Assembly (NCBI GenBank): GCA_002501695.1
Contig: DANZ01000072.1
Span: 26,893 to 34,292, forward strand
Length of the DNA stretch: 7,400 nt
DNA from: Methanolobus sp. UBA474
GTDB taxonomy: Archaea > Halobacteriota > Methanosarcinia > Methanosarcinales > Methanosarcinaceae
Direction of reading: 5' to 3'
The notes beneath the pieces were generated by a model. That model was not told the origin of the DNA and made no database searches. It was given only the letters and a program-made list of their open reading frames with translations. The position numbers and the translations under genes are program-made. Within the stretch, counting starts at the first letter, position 1, and each line of letters starts with the position of its first letter. Shown here piece after piece: positions 1-5,926 of this stretch.

Positions 1-22
1 AGTTCGAATCTCAGCGGGCCCA
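1..22 (+). tRNA. 3' end of a tRNA, isotype unknown (partial)
   Basis: The window opens inside a T arm: the T loop TTCGAAT is at 3-9, the 3' half of the T stem (CTCAG) at 10-14, the 3' acceptor strand CGGGCCC at 15-21 and discriminator A at 22. CCA is not encoded (TCA follows). The anticodon lies upstream of the window, so the isotype cannot be called. The 5' acceptor strand should read GGGCCCG, which would fit for example an Ile or Met tRNA, but that is only a guess. Confidence 0.8.
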
Positions 23-48
23 TCAGGATCCTTTACAGGATTCGATAA

Positions 49-56
49 ATTTAAAT
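49..56 (+). promoter_or_regulatory. Candidate box A (TATA) promoter for the tRNA-Phe/tRNA-Gly unit
   Basis: ATTTAAAT lies in an AT-rich stretch about 37 bases upstream of the mature tRNA-Phe end. An archaeal start about 25 bases downstream of the box centre would fall near 77-80 and give a short 5' leader of about 10-13 bases for RNase P removal. Read-through from the upstream tRNA is the alternative. Confidence 0.45.
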
Positions 57-89
57 GCAAAAACATCTATTAGGTGCAAGGACACTCAA

Positions 90-163
90 GCCCAGGTAGC
101 TCAGTTCGGGAGAGCGCTGCCCTGAAGAGGCAGTTGTCCCCGGTTCAAATCCGGGTCTGGGCA
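90..163 (+). tRNA. tRNA-Phe (anticodon GAA)
   Basis: A complete 74-base cloverleaf can be folded by eye. Acceptor strands GCCCAGG (90-96) and TCTGGGC (156-162) pair with one G-T wobble. The anticodon stem CTGCC (117-121) pairs with GGCAG (129-133) around loop CTGAAGA, putting GAA at 124-126. The T arm is CCCGG, TTCAAAT, CCGGG, and the discriminator is A163. The bases after it are CCT, so CCA must be added after transcription. There is no intron. The gene is probably cotranscribed with tRNA-Gly, which starts 17 bases later. Confidence 0.96.
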
Positions 164-180
164 CCTAAAGTAAACGCAGG

Positions 181-252
181 ACATCAGTAGTGTAGCGGTC
201 ATCACCTGGCGTTGCCAACGCTAGAACCCGGGTTCGAATCCCGGCTGATGTA
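181..252 (+). tRNA. tRNA-Gly (anticodon GCC)
   Basis: A 72-base tRNA. Acceptor strands ACATCAG (181-187) and CTGATGT (245-251) pair perfectly over seven bases. The anticodon stem TGGCG (207-211) pairs with CGCTA (219-223) around loop TTGCCAA, giving GCC at 214-216. The T stem is CCGGG (228-232) with CCCGG (240-244). The discriminator is A252 and CCA is not encoded. The D stem is effectively three pairs (GTG with CAC), as in many glycine tRNAs. The first acceptor pair is A1-T72; glycine tRNAs usually carry G1-C72. Confidence 0.95.
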
Positions 253-253
253 C

Positions 254-271
254 TTTTTCTTTTATCTTTTT
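254..271 (+). terminator. T-run terminator after the tRNA cluster
   Basis: Immediately after tRNA-Gly there are T runs of 5 (254-258), 4 (260-263) and 5 (267-271), interrupted by single C or ATC bases, with no stem-loop. Archaeal RNA polymerase terminates at such oligo-T tracts, so this is the natural 3' end of the tRNA transcript. Confidence 0.7.
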
Positions 272-414
272 GTAATTCAGCTTGTCGGCTTAAAGATATA
301 AGTATGATAAAGTTCCCTTTTTTAAGATGCATGGCCGTAAGCAATATTTGCGCTGCGGTACGTGTGAGTAAGAGAGGGAGTATAAATGAAGCAGTCTTTA
401 TAGAGAAATACTAT

Positions 415-579
415 ATGCAGAAAGATGTTGAGATCGACATCGGTGGAGAGGAGAATTACCGGGGAATAATTGCCGAGTGTAACGACGGGACACTCAGCCT
501 GAAGTGGGATATAGATAAGGAAGGTTATACCCATATCGATATAGATAGCATCAGAGCTATCTGGCTACAGCCGGAATAA
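415..579 (+). CDS. Small acidic protein, possible Sm-like fold (function unknown)
   Basis: A 54-residue protein if ATG 415 is used. The same frame is open back to ATG 304 (91 residues), but the extra N-terminus is basic, Cys-containing and unlike the rest, so I prefer 415. No good ribosome-binding site precedes either ATG. The core alternates short strands and turns: DVEIDIG, NYRGIIAECN, GTLSLKWD, THIDIDS, IRAIWL. The YRG turn, the DGT turn and a final I-x-I-x-SI-x-AI strand recall the five-strand Sm/LSm barrel, but the Sm RNA-binding motifs are not clear, so the fold is an inference and no RNA-binding role is claimed. A purine-rich GGGAG (376-380) sits in front of a five-codon ORF (ATG 386, TAG 401-403) just upstream, which could affect translation. 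The gene stands alone between the tRNA terminator and a gene-poor stretch. Confidence 0.55.
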   Translation: MQKDVEIDIGGEENYRGIIAECNDGTLSLKWDIDKEGYTHIDIDSIRAIWLQPE

Positions 580-623
580 GCTTTTCTCCTTTGTGTTCCC
601 AGTCCTTGTGTTTGGCTTTGGGG

Positions 624-633
624 CCTGTACAGG
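624..633. repeat. Perfect 10-base palindrome CCTGTACAGG
   Basis: CCTGTACAGG is self-complementary. The flanking bases extend it to a 14-base dyad (622-635) with one G-T mismatch. It lies in the 230-base stretch between the small protein and the haem protein, about 175 bases before ATG 810. That is far for an operator of the downstream gene. I see no coding sequence in 580-809. Confidence 0.4.
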
Positions 634-695
634 TCTTTGATCTCAAACTGCTCTGGATCCGGGCTTAAGGCGCAGGAGCACTAAAAACATATCTA

Positions 696-701
696 TTTTT
701 T
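696..701 (+). terminator. T6 run, possible terminator
   Basis: Six consecutive T bases lie 117 bases past the stop codon of the small protein, on the same strand. A weaker T-rich tract, CTTTTCTCCTTT at about 580-591, directly follows that stop and may do the job first. If so, the T6 run could end a separate short transcript from about 592 to 701, which is speculative. Confidence 0.3.
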
Positions 702-809
702 ATCCTGTTACGAGGATCTCTGCACAGAAAGATACCATAAGACCCAAGCTAATCGCAGAAACGATCGACCAGGTTAAATTCATATTGATTGGTTGTAAAA
801 AGATTATCT

Positions 810-1421
810 ATGAAGTATGAACGTGAGATCATAGCATCCTTCCTGGTGGTAGTGGCCGGGCTAATAATATTCTTCCTGTTCCAGGACGGGGGTACGGCGG
901 TAGGAACGGTGGCACGTGCGGCAGGGCTTTTCGGGTATTTCTTTATCTTCCTTGCAATACTCTCATCCGAATACATGATCCGGATAAAGAAGATATTTGG
1001 CAGGCCTTTTATGAATATCCACCATCATCTTGCAAGGGCGGGAGTTGCTATGATACTGGTCCATCCGGCCCTTATAGCATATCAGTCCGGTCTAAGTTCC
1101 TTTGTGCCTGTCTTCTCTCCCTTTATGGACTTCCTGCGGCTTGCAGGGAGGCCGGCCCTTTACATTATCCTGATAGCGGTCCTGGCTGGTCTCTACAGGA
1201 AGAGGATACCTAAGAAATGGAAGGATATCCATGCATTGAACTACCTGGGATTCGTGCTGGTCTTCTTCCATGCGTGGCTTATCGGCACGGACCTGCAATA
1301 TGGCCTGATGCAGGCTGTCTGGCTTGCCATGGCCCTTATTGTGATCGCTGTCTTTACCCACAAGCATATCATCTCTGCACCTGGAAGGAAAAATAATGTC
1401 CGGAAAGAGAAAAATGCATAG
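810..1421 (+). CDS. Ferric-reductase-like transmembrane haem protein (MsrQ/YedZ-like)
   Basis: A 203-residue integral membrane protein with about six helices (roughly residues 7-25, 36-56, 75-92, 115-131, 140-160 and 166-186). Two histidine pairs stand out: H71-H73 with H85 (HHHLAR, then LVHP) and H141 with H154 (IHALNYLG, then FFHAW). A spacing of 12-14 residues between helix-borne histidines is the bis-haem ligand pattern of the ferric reductase-like transmembrane domain, and the length matches MsrQ. In that family the protein passes electrons through b haems across the membrane; MsrQ feeds the periplasmic methionine sulfoxide reductase MsrP. No FAD/NAD domain is fused and no msrP is adjacent, so the partner is unknown. 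I chose ATG 810; TTG 789 in the same frame would add seven residues. An AT-rich TTAAATTCATATT at 774-786 could be a box A, which would place the start of transcription almost at the ATG. The C-terminus is a basic tail. Confidence 0.8.
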   Translation: MKYEREIIASFLVVVAGLIIFFLFQDGGTAVGTVARAAGLFGYFFIFLAILSSEYMIRIKKIFGRPFMNIHHHLARAGVAMILVHPALIAYQSGLSSFVPVFSPFMDFLRLAGRPALYIILIAVLAGLYRKRIPKKWKDIHALNYLGFVLVFFHAWLIGTDLQYGLMQAVWLAMALIVIAVFTHKHIISAPGRKNNVRKEKNA

Positions 1422-1489
1422 CTACCAAGAATGCAGGAACACGGCTGGATATGGTAGCGTACCTTTCAGAAGTGGCATGAGCCGCTACC
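1421..1489 (+). repeat. Three-part inverted repeat with competing pairings
   Basis: GGTAGCG (1453-1459) is complementary to CGCTACC (1483-1489), and its first six bases are also complementary to GCTACC (1421-1426), which overlaps the stop codon of the haem protein gene. The two hairpins are mutually exclusive in RNA. The element lies in the 202-base gap between two convergent genes. I find no coding sequence in that gap. Confidence 0.45.
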
Positions 1490-1595
1490 GGAATATTTAC
1501 AGGTAAAGGATAAAGAGGGATCTGAAAAGGATTAGAGACTACTGGAATTATGTTTCCGGCAACAGCTCAGTGATTTTGAATTGAATACAGATTTG

Positions 1596-1601
1596 AAAAA
1601 A
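1596..1601 (-). terminator. T6 run ending the minus-strand membrane protein gene
   Basis: On the minus strand, six T bases follow 22 bases after the stop codon of the gene at 1624-2364. Between the two lies a tandem pair of the 9-base unit AGGGATATA (plus-strand reading, 1601-1609 and 1610-1618). A T run without a strong stem is a normal archaeal terminator. Confidence 0.5.
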
Positions 1602-1623
1602 GGGATATAAGGGATATAGAAAA

Positions 1624-2364
1624 TCAGGATACTATCGGCGAAGCATTCGTATCGAATGGATTCGTCCTCATTGCGAGGGAGAACAGATAGGGATAATTGT
1701 TCTTCAGATACCGCATATAATAGAGCCATTCAAGTGTTATCTGCACGTACACCCTCTTTATATCGCCTTCAAGGTGCTTCAGATCTGTAGCCGGAAGACA
1801 TGAAAGATCACTTCTGCACTCGAACTCTTCGGTCATGTGGAACACTGCTCTCAGAAGTTCTGTGAAAGTCTCATGCTCAAGCAGGTTTGGATTTTCCAGA
1901 AGGCGAAGGAGAAAATCCCTTTTACTCAGCATGAACCTGGCCAGCTCATTCAGATCGATCTTTTCAATATCGACCCTATAGTCATAACTTTTCATAGACT
2001 TGACAACCGATCTGAACTCATTATCAGACCAGTTATTATCCATAATGAACTCTTTTCTGATCATATCAAGCCCGGGATCAGCATCTGATATGACGGTGAG
2101 CAATCTGGTTCCAACTTCGCTGAAAAAGGTCCCTATGACCATGTTCATTTTTTCCATCTTCTTCTTTTTTTCCATTTCGGTTAATAGATGATGGATAACC
2201 AGCGATACCATCAGGACCTCGATCGGAACAAATGCTATATCGCCTATAAGGAATATGAGAAGGTGGTGCCAATCCTGGAATAAGATATAGTGGACATAGT
2301 GAAATACAACTGACAGGATCAGCAGGATCATTCCCAGAAGTACGTAGTTGTAGCGTTGTTGCAT
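1624..2364 (-). CDS. Conserved two-helix membrane protein of unknown function
   Basis: A 246-residue protein. Two hydrophobic segments at about residues 8-27 and 36-60 are separated by a short loop (FQDWHH). A highly charged linker follows (EMEKKKKMEKMN, 63-74) and then a soluble, mostly helical domain to the C-terminus. The stretch NMVIGTFFSEVGTRLL (74-89) and the C-terminal NYPYLFSLAMRTNPFD (223-238) look like family signatures that I recall from uncharacterised proteins in methanogens and some bacteria; I know of no function. With both helices near the N-terminus, the C-terminal domain is probably cytoplasmic by the positive-inside rule. No histidine-kinase, HAMP or enzymatic motif is visible. 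The start is well supported: GGGGATGA (minus strand, 2375-2368) precedes the ATG by a normal distance. It is transcribed away from the ATPase gene, sharing a 182-base divergent region. Confidence 0.75.
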   Translation of the reverse strand: MQQRYNYVLLGMILLILSVVFHYVHYILFQDWHHLLIFLIGDIAFVPIEVLMVSLVIHHLLTEMEKKKKMEKMNMVIGTFFSEVGTRLLTVISDADPGLDMIRKEFIMDNNWSDNEFRSVVKSMKSYDYRVDIEKIDLNELARFMLSKRDFLLRLLENPNLLEHETFTELLRAVFHMTEEFECRSDLSCLPATDLKHLEGDIKRVYVQITLEWLYYMRYLKNNYPYLFSLAMRTNPFDTNASPIVS

Positions 2365-2514
2365 TGTTCATCCCCAATTAATCATTTCGCGGCTTAGTTA
2401 CTCCTCTTCGGTTTGCTGTCATCAAAGTTCTACTTTCCGGTAGTCCGTTCTTTGGAAGTCCTTCTATATTTCATTGTCTCCGATAAGGAAATCCTGTGGG
2501 TCCACAACAGCAAG

Positions 2515-2522
2515 TTATTTAT
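2515..2522 (+). promoter_or_regulatory. Candidate box A promoter for the ATPase gene
   Basis: TTATTTAT is centred about 28 bases before ATG 2547, so transcription would begin at or next to the start codon and give a leaderless mRNA. That would explain why the ATG has no ribosome-binding site. A competing box, TCTATATTTC at 2463-2472, would start transcription near 2492, just before the alternative GTG 2496. The two possibilities cannot be separated by eye. Confidence 0.3.
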
Positions 2523-2546
2523 CAATCCGGCAATCTCTTTGTTCAT

Positions 2547-5192
2547 ATGGCTGAAGAGCAGTGGTGCAGTATGCATTCAGACGATGCCTTTATGTTGTTC
2601 AATAGCCATCCTGAAGGCTTAAGTCAGGAGGAGGCTGAACTAAGGCTTGCACGGGATGGGTATAATGAAGTATCGTCCAGACAGGAACATGGCTCGGTTT
2701 ACCGTTTCTTCAGGCAGTTCACAAGCCCCCTGATATACCTTCTACTCATAGCTGCTGTTATTACTTTCTTTCTGGAACTGTATGTCGATGCTATCGTTAT
2801 TCTGCTTGTGGTCCTCTCAAATGCGATAATAGGTTTCATACAGGAAGGGAAGGCCCGGCATGCCCTTGAATCCCTTTCAAAGTTACTGGTGCCTGAAGCA
2901 CGCGTGATGAGGGGCGGCGTGAGCAATGTGTTGCCAAGCAGGGAGCTTGTCGTGGGTGATGTAGTAGTGCTGGAAGCAGGCGACAGGGTGCCTGCCGACC
3001 TGCGCCTGTTCTATGTAAAGAACCTGAGGGCAGATGAGTCCATATTGACGGGGGAATCCGTCCCGGTGGAAAAAAGCACTGATACCATTGATACAGGATG
3101 TGCTTCCTTTGGTGACCAGAAGAACATCTCCTTTGCTGGCACTCTCATCAACCAGGGTCAGGGCAGAGGTATTGTGGTGGCTACAGGCAATGCTACCCAG
3201 ATAGGCCGGATATCCGAGTTCATCAGGGAAAGCAAAGAGATATCCACTCCTCTCCTGCGGAAACTGTCAGGCATGAGCGTTGTCCTGTCTATTGTGATCG
3301 TGGTTATAGCGGCGCTCACTTTTGCAGTAGGCCTGCTGAGAGGATATGATACGATCGAGATATTCATGGCTTCCGTAAGTCTTGCTGTTGCAGCGATCCC
3401 CGAAGGGCTACCTGCGGTCATAACCATATCTATGGCTATTGGTGTGAACAGGATGGCTGCACAGAACACTATCATTCGAACATTGCCTGCGGTCGAGACC
3501 CTGGGCAGTGCCACTGTCATCTGTACGGACAAGACCGGCACCCTTACGAAAAACCAGATGACTGTGACTCAGGTGTACGCTGCAGGCAAGCTGTATGATG
3601 TCACAGGCACAGGATACGTTCCTGAGGGTGATTTCCTGCTTGAGGGAGCCAGGGTTGATCCGCTGGCCGACAAAGCTCTTATGGAAACGCTCCGGGCGGG
3701 TGCTTTGTGCAATGATGCTTCTTTCAGGGGCGTGGATAATATCGACGGGGATCCCACTGAAGGGGCGCTGCTCATCTCCGGTCTGAAAGCCGGGAATTTC
3801 TATCTCCCCCGGAAGGATATCGTCCCGTTTGAGCCGGAAGAGAGATACATGGCTACACTGCATGAAAAAGAGGATGGCTCAAAGATCATTTACGTGAAGG
3901 GCTCTCCTGAGAAGATCCTCAATATGTGCATTTCCCGGTTTGACGGGCAGCATATAGGTCCGGTAGGGACGGAAGAAGTGGCTGAGGCAGCAGAAAAGAT
4001 GGCTTCGCATGCATTGAGGGTTCTGGGAATGGCATACAGGGATGTGCCTGACGATGTGGAACGGATCGAGGCAGAGGATATTAAGGACCTCGTGTTCGTC
4101 GGCCTGCAGGGTATGATGGACCCGCCAAGGGGCGGAGTGATCGAAGCTGTCAGGAAATGCAAGACTGCGGGCATCAGGGTCATAATGATCACAGGAGACC
4201 ACCTGAGCACAGCCTACGCAATAGCTGCAAAAATAGGGATCGAAACAGAGGGAGCTCTTTCCGGAAAAGATATAGAACGGATGTCTGACGAGCACCTGAG
4301 CCAGCAATTAAGTTCAGTTTCCGTGTTTGCACGGACATCACCTGAGGACAAACTAAGGATCGTTAAGCGCCTCCGGGAAATGGGGGAAGTGGTCGCAGTT
4401 ACGGGTGATGGCATCAATGATGCACCCGCTCTCAAAACAGCTGATATTGGTATCTCGATGGGTATCATGGGCACAGAGGTTGCTAAAGAGGCTTCCGATA
4501 TGGTGCTGGCTGATGATAATTTCTCCTCCATCGTATCGGCTATTGAGGAAGGGAGGGATGTCTACAGCAAGATCCAGAAGATATTGCTCTGGACACTGCC
4601 CACAAACGGCGGGCAGGGATTATCGATAGTACTTGCGGTACTTCTTGGACTTACATTGCCTTTGGTGCCTTTGCAGATCCTGTGGCTCAATACGGTAACA
4701 GCTATCGGCCTTGGCGTCCCCATAACTATGGAGCCAAAGGAAAGAGGCATCCTCAACAGGCCTCCGAGGTCCCCGCGTGAGCCTATCCTTATCCCGCTGA
4801 TCAGGAGAAGGGTTGTGTTCGTATCACTCCTGATAGTTGCGGGTGCATACCTTACCTTTTTCCTGAAACTGGATAACGGGGGAACCCTGCCTGCAGCACG
4901 TACAGTTGCACTGAATACAATAGTGTTCTTCCAGATATTCTACCTGTTCAATTCTAAATCCATGCATGAATATGTGTTCAGGGACCTGTTATCTAACAAG
5001 GTCATGCTGCTGGGCGTTGCTGTTGTGATATTCCTGCAGATGATGATAACTTATGAACCTGCTATAAACTCCATCTTTTCCACAGCGCCTATCCTGCCAG
5101 CTGACTGGCTGATAATAGTGCTCGTGTCCAGCACAGTGTTCTTCGTGATAGAATTTGAGAAGTATCTGTACAAAAAAGGGATCCTTTCATAA
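2547..5192 (+). CDS. P2-type cation-transporting ATPase
   Basis: An 881-residue ATP-driven ion pump of the P-type family. The N-terminal cation-ATPase domain (GLSQEEAELRL) is followed by the actuator loop TGES (168-171), the M4 motif PEGLP (285-289), the phosphorylation site DKTGTLT with D328, the nucleotide-binding KGSPE (451-455), TGDH (549-552) and the hinge TGDGINDAP (619-627), so catalysis should be intact. About ten membrane helices are expected. The PEGLP motif and overall layout place it in the P2 class (Ca2+, Na+/K+ or related pumps), not with heavy-metal P1B or H+ P3 pumps. Aligned to SERCA, E309 is kept (E286), as are N768, N796 and T799 (N687, N715, T718), but E771, D800 and E908 become Q690, A719 and Q796, so the ion is uncertain. 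An in-frame GTG 2496 preceded by AAGGA would add 17 residues. I prefer ATG 2547 because the extension is Gln-rich and unlike the family N-terminus. Confidence 0.93.
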   Translation: MAEEQWCSMHSDDAFMLFNSHPEGLSQEEAELRLARDGYNEVSSRQEHGSVYRFFRQFTSPLIYLLLIAAVITFFLELYVDAIVILLVVLSNAIIGFIQEGKARHALESLSKLLVPEARVMRGGVSNVLPSRELVVGDVVVLEAGDRVPADLRLFYVKNLRADESILTGESVPVEKSTDTIDTGCASFGDQKNISFAGTLINQGQGRGIVVATGNATQIGRISEFIRESKEISTPLLRKLSGMSVVLSIVIVVIAALTFAVGLLRGYDTIEIFMASVSLAVAAIPEGLPAVITISMAIGVNRMAAQNTIIRTLPAVETLGSATVICTDKTGTLTKNQMTVTQVYAAGKLYDVTGTGYVPEGDFLLEGARVDPLADKALMETLRAGALCNDASFRGVDNIDGDPTEGALLISGLKAGNFYLPRKDIVPFEPEERYMATLHEKEDGSKIIYVKGSPEKILNMCISRFDGQHIGPVGTEEVAEAAEKMASHALRVLGMAYRDVPDDVERIEAEDIKDLVFVGLQGMMDPPRGGVIEAVRKCKTAGIRVIMITGDHLSTAYAIAAKIGIETEGALSGKDIERMSDEHLSQQLSSVSVFARTSPEDKLRIVKRLREMGEVVAVTGDGINDAPALKTADIGISMGIMGTEVAKEASDMVLADDNFSSIVSAIEEGRDVYSKIQKILLWTLPTNGGQGLSIVLAVLLGLTLPLVPLQILWLNTVTAIGLGVPITMEPKERGILNRPPRSPREPILIPLIRRRVVFVSLLIVAGAYLTFFLKLDNGGTLPAARTVALNTIVFFQIFYLFNSKSMHEYVFRDLLSNKVMLLGVAVVIFLQMMITYEPAINSIFSTAPILPADWLIIVLVSSTVFFVIEFEKYLYKKGILS

Positions 5193-5200
5193 AACAAAAA
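5191..5200 (-). terminator. T-rich terminator for the NYN-domain gene
   Basis: On the minus strand, TTTTTGTTTT lies 50-59 bases after the stop of the LabA-like gene and overlaps the stop codon of the convergent ATPase gene by two bases. It is the only strong T tract in the convergent gap and would serve the minus-strand transcript. Confidence 0.45.
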
Positions 5201-5227
5201 TTAATGCTTCCCGGAGGCAGGTTGTGA

Positions 5228-5246
5228 GGCCCTCATAAGAGGTGCC
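5228..5246. terminator. Hairpin in the convergent gap
   Basis: GGC and CCTC (5228-5234) pair with GAGG and GCC (5239-5246) around loop ATAA, with a single bulged T at 5243, making a seven-pair stem. It sits between two gene ends that face each other and could stabilise both 3' ends. No T run follows it on the plus strand. Confidence 0.35.
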
Positions 5247-5249
5247 GCT

Positions 5250-5765
5250 CTATTTCCTGCGCAAGAAACTCTCATCGATAGGATAATATTCAGTTGCAGA
5301 GTTGATAAGTTCTGAAGCCGTATTTCTCTCGAAGGAGTAGACTTCGACGCGCACGCCGGAAGCTTTCAGATGGTTAACTAGGGCCGTGAAGTCACCATCT
5401 CCACTAACAAGTGCTACAGTGTCCACTTTTGGGGATATGGATATTGCATCTATTGCGATCCCCATGTCCCAATCGCCTTTAGTGGAACCGTCAGGGCGTA
5501 TCTTCAATTGCTTTGTCCTTATTTCCCATCCGATACTTTTCAGCAGGTACTTGAATCCTGACTGATCAACCTCTTCGGTCTCTACAAGATAAGCTATTGC
5601 CCTTACAAGAGGCCTGCCTTTGAGAACCGCACCCAGCAGTTTATCGTAGTCCAGCCTGCTGTCATAATAGTTATTTCTGGCAGAATAGAACATGTTCTGC
5701 ACATCGGCAAATACGGCTATTCTTTGGCTCTTATATGGAGTGCCTTCGTTTTGAGAATTGTACAT
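5250..5765 (-). CDS. NYN-domain protein, LabA/DUF88-like (putative PIN-fold nuclease)
   Basis: A 171-residue soluble protein that is almost entirely one NYN domain, the PIN-like nuclease fold found in LabA and limkain-type proteins. The acidic residues expected of the metal site are present: D21 in the strand-end motif FADVQNMF with N24, D98 and D100 in KGDWDMGIAIDAI with D106, and D123 and D125 in VALVSGDGDF. Such proteins are predicted to be metal-dependent RNases, but the substrate is not known, and the LabA name comes from a cyanobacterial circadian protein, so no clock role is implied. The start is firm: GGGGTTGATCC (minus strand, 5776-5766) abuts the ATG and nearly matches the archaeal GGAGGTGATCC sequence. 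A strong TATA box lies upstream, with an inverted repeat over the likely transcription start. No antitoxin-like partner is next to it. Confidence 0.87.
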   Translation of the reverse strand: MYNSQNEGTPYKSQRIAVFADVQNMFYSARNNYYDSRLDYDKLLGAVLKGRPLVRAIAYLVETEEVDQSGFKYLLKSIGWEIRTKQLKIRPDGSTKGDWDMGIAIDAISISPKVDTVALVSGDGDFTALVNHLKASGVRVEVYSFERNTASELINSATEYYPIDESFLRRK

Positions 5766-5778
5766 GGATCAACCCCGG

Positions 5779-5796
5779 TAATAGGTTTTCCTATTA
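5779..5796. repeat. Inverted repeat at the predicted start of the NYN-gene transcript
   Basis: TAATAGG (5779-5785) and CCTATTA (5790-5796) are perfect seven-base arms around TTTT. The element lies between the TATA box and the ribosome-binding site, and the predicted transcription start (about 5785) falls inside it. This is a good position for a repressor operator. As RNA it would form only a weak hairpin. Confidence 0.5.
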
Positions 5797-5807
5797 AATG
5801 CCTTTGA

Positions 5808-5815
5808 TATATAAA
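5808..5815 (-). promoter_or_regulatory. TATA box (TTTATATA) of the NYN-domain gene
   Basis: On the minus strand TTTATATA is an exact match to the archaeal box A consensus. A start about 25 bases downstream gives a 5' leader of roughly 20 bases that contains the ribosome-binding site before ATG 5765. Confidence 0.7.
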
Positions 5816-5926
5816 CATTCTATTCATATATCGTATATATTTCCACGCATCAAATTCCACACCCCCTTATTTCCACTGGAATATACATAGAATTCTTGCG
5901 CCACTATTATTCGAATACCTTACTAT

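Noticed and set aside
749..976. Minus-strand open frame of 75 codons overlapping the haem protein gene.
   Set aside because: It is antisense to a gene with clear helices and haem histidines, has low-complexity composition and no ribosome-binding site.
1601..1618. Tandem pair of AGGGATATA as a possible CRISPR or iteron repeat.
   Set aside because: Only two adjacent copies with no spacer and no further copies nearby; more likely a slippage duplication next to the T-run terminator.
2495..2506. TGTGG-GT-CCACA dyad near the ATPase start as an operator.
   Set aside because: Five-base arms are short enough to be chance, and the site overlaps the alternative GTG start, so its relation to the promoter is unclear.
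3408..3863. Minus-strand open frame of 151 codons inside the ATPase gene, and similar ones at 3158-3541, 3879-4307 and 4214-4531.
   Set aside because: All lie antisense to conserved ATPase motifs and have no promoter, ribosome-binding site or recognisable domain. Long GC-balanced genes commonly throw such shadows.
5250..5765. The NYN-domain protein as the toxin of a PIN-type toxin-antitoxin pair.
   Set aside because: There is no small partner gene upstream or downstream on the same strand. The flanks are a convergent ATPase gene and a non-coding divergent region.
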